From a virus: 64,000 nt of DNA. This document shows, piece after piece, positions 59,866 to 64,000 of this stretch. Each line of letters starts with the position of its first letter. The stretch's first letter is position 1. Made by a program: the position numbers and the translations under genes. Where the stretch lies: the IMG/VR virus record IMGVR_UViG_3300032249_000542, positions 62,001-126,000 of that record. One strand, written 5' to 3'. The notes beneath the pieces are model-generated. The model saw nothing but the letters and a program-made list of their open reading frames with translations, searched no databases and was not told the DNA's origin.

Positions 59866-60300
59866 ATGAAACAACTTGATGAACTATTAGAAATGTGGCG
59901 CAAAGACTGTGACATTGATCGCACAGAACCAGGTAAAGCACTTCTAGACATACCCAAACTACACAGTAAATATTTGACTATTCTTTCCAAACATAGAATG
60001 TTAGGGAAGGATGCTGAGTTTCAACTTAACCGTTGGAAGAAAACTAAATGGGAATATTATACTGGTAAGTTAGATGATGATGACTTGAAGAAGTATGGTT
60101 GGGAACCATTTCCATATACTCTCAAATCTGATCTTAATACATACTTAGATGCAGATGAAGATATTGCAAAGTACAAAGCAAAAAAATTAATACATGATGA
60201 AGTTGTAGATGTCTGTACATTCATTCTTAAAGAGTTAAACTCTCGCACATATCAATTACGTGACTTTATAACATGGGAAAGATTTATTCAAGGTGTCTAA
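59866..60300 (+). CDS. uvsY: Recombination mediator UvsY
   Basis: 144 residues (T4 UvsY: 137). Family features: LHSKYLTILSKHR, KTKWEYYTGKLDDDDLKKYGWEPFPYTLKSDLNTYLDAD, and the C-terminal ILKELNSRTYQLRDFITWERFIQGV. UvsY loads the UvsX recombinase onto gp32-covered single-stranded DNA. It is the first gene after the sigma-70 promoter and overlaps uvsW by 8 bases. Confidence 0.92.
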   Translation: MKQLDELLEMWRKDCDIDRTEPGKALLDIPKLHSKYLTILSKHRMLGKDAEFQLNRWKKTKWEYYTGKLDDDDLKKYGWEPFPYTLKSDLNTYLDADEDIAKYKAKKLIHDEVVDVCTFILKELNSRTYQLRDFITWERFIQGV

Positions 60301-61756
60301 TATAATTCTCCACAAGCGTAACGAAGCATTCATACATTTTGAATGTGACCGTGGTACAGCACAAGAGTTAAGTGATTACTTTACTTTTTTTGTCCCAGGT
60401 TATCAGTTCATGCCTGCATTTAAAAATAGAATCTGGGATGGGAAGGTACGACTTGCAGACCTTCGTAACTTTACCATCTATCATGGACTAGTACCTTACA
60501 TTCAACAATTCTGTGAAGAAAGAGATTATGAATTAACAATTGATCCTAAAGTTAATTCTACAATAAATTACTCTGCGATAGAAGCAAAAGAATTTATTGA
60601 TACGTTAAATCTACCGTATGAAATTCGTGACTATCAATTAAAATCATTTATACAAGCAGTAAGAAACAAACGTATAATGATTCTCTCACCTACTGCATCT
60701 GGCAAATCACTTATCCTTTACATGATACTTCGGCATCTACAACACACAGATCATCAAAAAGGTTTGTTGATTGTACCAACCACATCGTTGGTAGAACAGA
60801 TGTATAAAGACTTTGAAGATTATGGATTTGATTCAGATCAATATTGTCACCGTCAATATTCTGGTAAAGAAAAACATTCAGATAAATTTTTAACGATTAC
60901 TACGTGGCAATCTATCTACAAGAATCCTAAAGAATATTTTGAACAGTTTGATTTTGTATTAGGTGATGAGGCACATCAATTTAAAGCAAAGTCATTAACC
61001 ACAATTATGTCTGGTCTAGAAAATGCATCGTATCGTATTGGATGTACAGGAACACTAGATGGAGCGCAGACACACAAGTTAGTATTAGAAGGATTGTTTG
61101 GTCCTGTATATAAATTTGTGACTACTGCGGAACTGATTGAACAAGGTCACCTAGCAGAATTTAAAATTAAATGTTTGATACTTGAATACCCAGAAGAAGT
61201 TAGGAAGATGGCAAAGGGTTGGGACTATCAATCTGAGATCGAATATATAGTTAAGAACCCGAAAAGAAATGAGTTTATTCGTAATCTAGCACTCTCACTT
61301 GAAGGTAACACTCTCATACTATTCCAGTTCGTTGAAAAACACGGAAAGGATTTGTATGCATCAATTAAAGAACACTCAAAAAATAGACAGGTGTTCTTTG
61401 TCTATGGCGGAACAGATGTTGAGATCCGTGAATCTGTACGCTCCATTACTGAAAAAGAAAACGATGCAATTATTGTCGCATCCTACGGCACTTTTAGTAC
61501 AGGTATCAACATTCGCAATCTTCATAATATTGTTTTTGCATCTCCTAGTAAGTCAAGAGTACGTAACTTACAATCTATTGGTAGAGGATTAAGAATAGGA
61601 GATAATAAAGAATCAGCAACTTTGTTTGATATTGCAGATGATTTTCGTATTGGTAAATATACCAACTACACCTTGCATCATTTCATAGAACGTGTTAAAA
61701 TATACGATGAAGAAAAGTTCAAATATAAGTTTTATAACATAGAGATAAAAAAATGA
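60293..61756 (+). CDS. uvsW: DNA/RNA helicase UvsW
   Basis: 487 residues (T4 UvsW: about 500), starting with GTG. Superfamily 2 motifs are in order: Q-like region LPYEIRDYQ, Walker A SPTASGKS (132-139), DEAH (225-228), TGTLDG (252-257), and motif VI QSIGRGLR near 430. UvsW unwinds R-loops and branched DNA and regresses forks, moving T4 from origin- to recombination-dependent replication. The gene overlaps both neighbours slightly, which indicates a coupled operon with uvsY. Confidence 0.95.
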   Translation: MSNIILHKRNEAFIHFECDRGTAQELSDYFTFFVPGYQFMPAFKNRIWDGKVRLADLRNFTIYHGLVPYIQQFCEERDYELTIDPKVNSTINYSAIEAKEFIDTLNLPYEIRDYQLKSFIQAVRNKRIMILSPTASGKSLILYMILRHLQHTDHQKGLLIVPTTSLVEQMYKDFEDYGFDSDQYCHRQYSGKEKHSDKFLTITTWQSIYKNPKEYFEQFDFVLGDEAHQFKAKSLTTIMSGLENASYRIGCTGTLDGAQTHKLVLEGLFGPVYKFVTTAELIEQGHLAEFKIKCLILEYPEEVRKMAKGWDYQSEIEYIVKNPKRNEFIRNLALSLEGNTLILFQFVEKHGKDLYASIKEHSKNRQVFFVYGGTDVEIRESVRSITEKENDAIIVASYGTFSTGINIRNLHNIVFASPSKSRVRNLQSIGRGLRIGDNKESATLFDIADDFRIGKYTNYTLHHFIERVKIYDEEKFKYKFYNIEIKK

Positions 61757-62166
61757 CTATTAAAATAATCCGTATGCAATCAGGTGAAGATATATTAGCT
61801 GATGTTCATCATGAACCGAATCATGTTAAGATAGACAATCCTATGCGTTTAGTATTTCGTAGATTACCTACTGGTCAAACGATGATGTTGTTAGCACCAT
61901 GGTTACCAAATGAATTAGTAGAAGAAGATTATGCAACTATATCTAATAGTGATATCCTAACTATATTTAATCCTAAGATGAAGTTAGTTGAATATTACAA
62001 TAAGATGGTAGAAATTCAGATGAAAAGAAAACAAGAGTTTGGAAAGGTAATCGATGAATACTTACAAGATGAAATGGATGATGTAGATAACCTTGAAGAA
62101 CCAGATGAATTAACAGCAGAGATATTAGAAGCATTGAATGATGTCACTAGAGATAAACTTCATTAA
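61753..62166 (+). CDS. Conserved small protein between uvsW and gene 55, Sm-like N-terminus
   Basis: 137 residues, 4-base overlap with uvsW. The N-terminal 60 residues (IKIIRMQSGEDILADVHHEP, VKIDNPMRLVFRRLPTG, LLAPWLP) follow the strand order and 'SGEDILADV...I.NP' pattern of Sm-like small beta-barrels. The middle is helical (LVEYYNKMVEIQMKRKQEF) and the end is strongly acidic (DEMDDVDNLEEPDELTAE). Genes of this kind lie here in marine T4-like phages. An RNA-binding role is a guess from the fold pattern. Confidence 0.55.
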   Translation: MTIKIIRMQSGEDILADVHHEPNHVKIDNPMRLVFRRLPTGQTMMLLAPWLPNELVEEDYATISNSDILTIFNPKMKLVEYYNKMVEIQMKRKQEFGKVIDEYLQDEMDDVDNLEEPDELTAEILEALNDVTRDKLH

Positions 62167-62224
62167 TCACACAACCATTATACAACAAATTTTAAAAAAG
62201 TCAAGTACAATCTAAGGCAATCAT

Positions 62225-62764
62225 ATGGCGAACGCAAAACATTATGTAAATAACACAGACTTCCTGAATGCTCTTATAGAGTATAAAGCTAAATGTGATG
62301 AGGCAAAGGCAAACAATAAACCAGATCCACAAATTCCGAATTACATTGGAGAATGTTTTCTAAAGATCGGTGAACACTTGTCTAGAAAACCAAACTTTAT
62401 ATCTTATTCTTTCCGAGATGAGATGATTGCCGACGGTATTGAAAATTGTTTAATGTATTTCAGAAACTTTGATCCTGATAAATCAAAGAATCCATTTGCA
62501 TACTTTACTCAGATTATTTACTATGCATTCTTGCGAAGGATTATGAAAGAGAAGAAACAGCTATATGTGAAGTATAAAGCAACAGAACAGTTTGGTATTC
62601 TGGATGAAGCAGAAATGTTTGAAGATGAGAACGGTAACTATAAACAGTTCGAGATGTATGAAAATATATCTGAATTCATTCAAACATTTGAGGAAAACAA
62701 GAAGAAGAAAAAGGCAAAAGTGATAAAAGGAGTTGACAACTTCATAGAAAATGATATAGAATAA
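62225..62764 (+). CDS. gp55: Late transcription sigma factor gp55
   Basis: 179 residues (T4 gp55: 185). The T4 core is readable: N-terminal [17 protein letters not shown] (T4 'YVNNKELLQAIIDWK'), [49 protein letters not shown] (T4 '[48 protein letters not shown]'). It redirects host RNA polymerase to TATAAATA late promoters. In T4 a C-terminal hydrophobic segment binds the sliding clamp; the end here ([21 protein letters not shown]) differs, though VDNFIE could serve. Confidence 0.93.
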   Translation: [179 protein letters not shown]

Positions 62765-62768
62765 GATT

Positions 62769-63839
62769 ATGAAAATTGCGATTCTTGGTGACACGCATCA
62801 CGGTATGCGTGGTGACTCTTTAGACTTTCATAGATACTATGAGAAGTTTTATTCTGAAATATTCTTTCCATACCTCAAAGAGAATGGAATTGATACTGTA
62901 TTTCAATTAGGTGATTTATTTGACCGCAGGAAGTTTATTAACTTCAACTCTCTTTATTTGGTACGTAAGTATTTCTTTGAAGCACTTAGAGAACATAATA
63001 TACAGTTTCATACGTTACTTGGTAATCATGATGTTGCATTTAAAAATACACTAGAGGTAAACTCCTCTCAACTACTATTAAACGAATATGGTAACATTAC
63101 TGTATACGATTCTTTTACTACACTTAACTTTGACGGCATTGATGTTGATGTGGTACCTTGGATATGTGATGATAACCAAGTTGAAATCTTTGATAAAGTA
63201 AAAGAATCAAAATCACAAATTTGTTTCGGTCATTTTGAAATCGCAGGATTCGAAATGGATCGTGGTAATGTTTGTCATGAGGGTATTGACAAATCACAAT
63301 TATCCAAGTATGATGTAGTATTATCTGGTCACTTTCATCACAAATCAGATGATGGACATATCTTTTATGTTGGTACACCTGGAGAGATGACATGGTCCGA
63401 TTATAATGATCCTCGTGGATTCCATATCTTTGATACCTCTACAAGAGAATCTACATTCATTCAAAATCCATACAGTATGTTTTATAAAATAACATACGAT
63501 GATACCAAACAAGATTTTGAATATTGGAAACAACACGACTACACACAATACAAAGAAACCTATATAAAAGTAGTAGTATTAAACAAACAAAATCCATTTA
63601 TGTTTGACACCGTTATTGATAACTTATATAAATGTGGAGTGTCAGACCTTTCAATCGTTGAAGATTTTTCTGAAATAACTTTTGACCAAGATCAAGAAAT
63701 TATAGATCAAGCAGAAGATACTATGACTATTCTTTCTAAGTATATTGATGGGTTAACATTAAATGTTGAATCAGAAAAACTTAAAACACTAATGCGTGAA
63801 CTATATGTTGAAGCATTGAACTTGGAGAAAATAGAATGA
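62769..63839 (+). CDS. gp47: Recombination nuclease subunit gp47 (SbcD/Mre11 family)
   Basis: 356 residues (T4 gp47: 339). Metallophosphoesterase motifs are in order: GDTHHG (residues 7-12), GDLFDRR (48-54), GNHD (85-88), GHFE (154-157), GHFHHK (187-192), then GTPGEMTWSDYNDPRG. With gp46 it resects DNA ends for recombination and host DNA breakdown. The gp46 gene is not in the window. It overlaps the next gene by 4 bases (ATGA). Confidence 0.95.
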   Translation: MKIAILGDTHHGMRGDSLDFHRYYEKFYSEIFFPYLKENGIDTVFQLGDLFDRRKFINFNSLYLVRKYFFEALREHNIQFHTLLGNHDVAFKNTLEVNSSQLLLNEYGNITVYDSFTTLNFDGIDVDVVPWICDDNQVEIFDKVKESKSQICFGHFEIAGFEMDRGNVCHEGIDKSQLSKYDVVLSGHFHHKSDDGHIFYVGTPGEMTWSDYNDPRGFHIFDTSTRESTFIQNPYSMFYKITYDDTKQDFEYWKQHDYTQYKETYIKVVVLNKQNPFMFDTVIDNLYKCGVSDLSIVEDFSEITFDQDQEIIDQAEDTMTILSKYIDGLTLNVESEKLKTLMRELYVEALNLEKIE

Positions 63840-64000
63840 GTAGATCGATTTATCTATTCCCTAAAGAAAGAATGGGAGTGACTTATCCTTATGTATTTTG
63901 GGATGGACTTTTTACTGATGAAGAACTTGATAGAGTAAAAGATTATTGTCGTGGTCTTGAATTGGCAACTGGAACTACAGTTGGAAAAGATGGAGAACAG
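63836..64000 (+). CDS. Probable 2OG-Fe(II) oxygenase, N-terminal fragment (cut by window)
   Basis: Starts at ATG 63,836, overlapping the gp47 stop; 55 residues to the window end. The segment YPYVFWDGLFTDEELDRVKDYCRGLELATGTTVGKDGEQ matches the beginning of prolyl-hydroxylase-type 2OG-Fe(II) oxygenases frequent in marine T4-like phages (aromatic strand, then 'F...E...I..YC..L'). The His-x-Asp...His iron site would lie beyond the window, so activity cannot be judged. Confidence 0.6.
   Translation, partial: MSRSIYLFPKERMGVTYPYVFWDGLFTDEELDRVKDYCRGLELATGTTVGKDGEQ

Noticed and set aside
62167-62224. Promoter in the gap before gene 55 (TACAAT at 62,206)
   Set aside because: No acceptable -35 element at 16-18 bp; the gap is simply AT-rich. 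Read-through from the uvsY promoter is sufficient.
62733-62762. TTGACA at 62,733 with TAGAAT 18 bp downstream as a promoter for gene 47
   Set aside because: The expected start would fall on the gene 47 ATG itself, leaving no leader, and the TTGACA is part of conserved-looking gp55 coding sequence; likely chance.
1-64000. tRNA genes or mobile elements
   Set aside because: Gaps between genes are all under about 115 bases and none holds a tRNA-like fold, terminal repeats or transposase; nothing supports such a call.

Overview
This window is a contiguous piece of the genome of a T4-like contractile-tailed phage (myovirus), most like the marine T4-like phages of cyanobacteria, Pelagibacter and similar hosts. 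The evidence is the T4 morphogenesis gene order (6, 8, 13, 14, 15, 16, 17, 18, 19, 20, 67, 68, 21, 22, 23), followed by uvsY, uvsW, gene 55 (late sigma) and gene 47. The baseplate and fibre genes are of the marine type: a DUF4815 protein and ANxAY-repeat fibres instead of T4 genes 9-12 and wac. All real genes are on the + strand, the DNA is AT-rich, genes are packed tightly (many TAATG or ATGA overlaps), and there is no non-coding gap over about 115 bp. I see no tRNA, integrase, transposase, CRISPR or photosynthesis gene. The host cannot be fixed from the sequence.

Layout. (1) 1-12,537: baseplate wedge genes: the 3' part of gene 6, a large protein at the gene 7 position, a repeat-rich fibre-like protein, gene 8 and a 2,035-residue DUF4815 protein. 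(2) 12,537-44,962: about 32 kb of fibre and adhesin genes. It holds a fibre with a self-cleaving chaperone tail, a 1,270-residue glycine-rich protein, a pectin-lyase-fold fibre, a 1,622-residue heptad-repeat fibre, two giant paralogues with IPT/Ig domains and five LamG-like domains each, and four fibres sharing a glycine-rich tip and C-terminal cap, with small structural proteins between them. (3) 44,973-50,086: neck proteins 13 and 14, tail completion protein 15, and both terminase subunits with a Dps/ferritin-like gene wedged between them. (4) 50,143-59,187: sheath, tube, portal, prohead core, protease, scaffold and major capsid protein, ending in a strong UUCG terminator. (5) 59,302-64,000: a second tail-tube-fold protein, then replication and recombination genes (uvsY, uvsW, an unknown, 55, 47) and the start of a probable 2OG-Fe(II) oxygenase.

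Regulation. The structural part carries TATAAATA-like octamers before 8, the gene at 20,484, 39,583, 13, 18, 19, 67, 22, 23 and 59,302. They fit late promoters read by the gp55 sigma factor encoded here. A textbook sigma-70 promoter (TTGACA, 17 bp, TATACT) lies in the end of the gene before uvsY and marks the switch to early-type genes. One late-promoter candidate sits in the loop of a perfect 10-bp inverted repeat whose right arm covers a ribosome binding site, as in the T4 lysozyme-type timing switch.

Most worth a second look: the Dps gene inside the terminase operon, the modular fibre and receptor-binding locus with recombinable shafts and tips, the hairpin-controlled gene at 20,484, the portal gene whose expected ATG reads ATC, and small beta-domains shared between otherwise unrelated baseplate, neck and fibre proteins.
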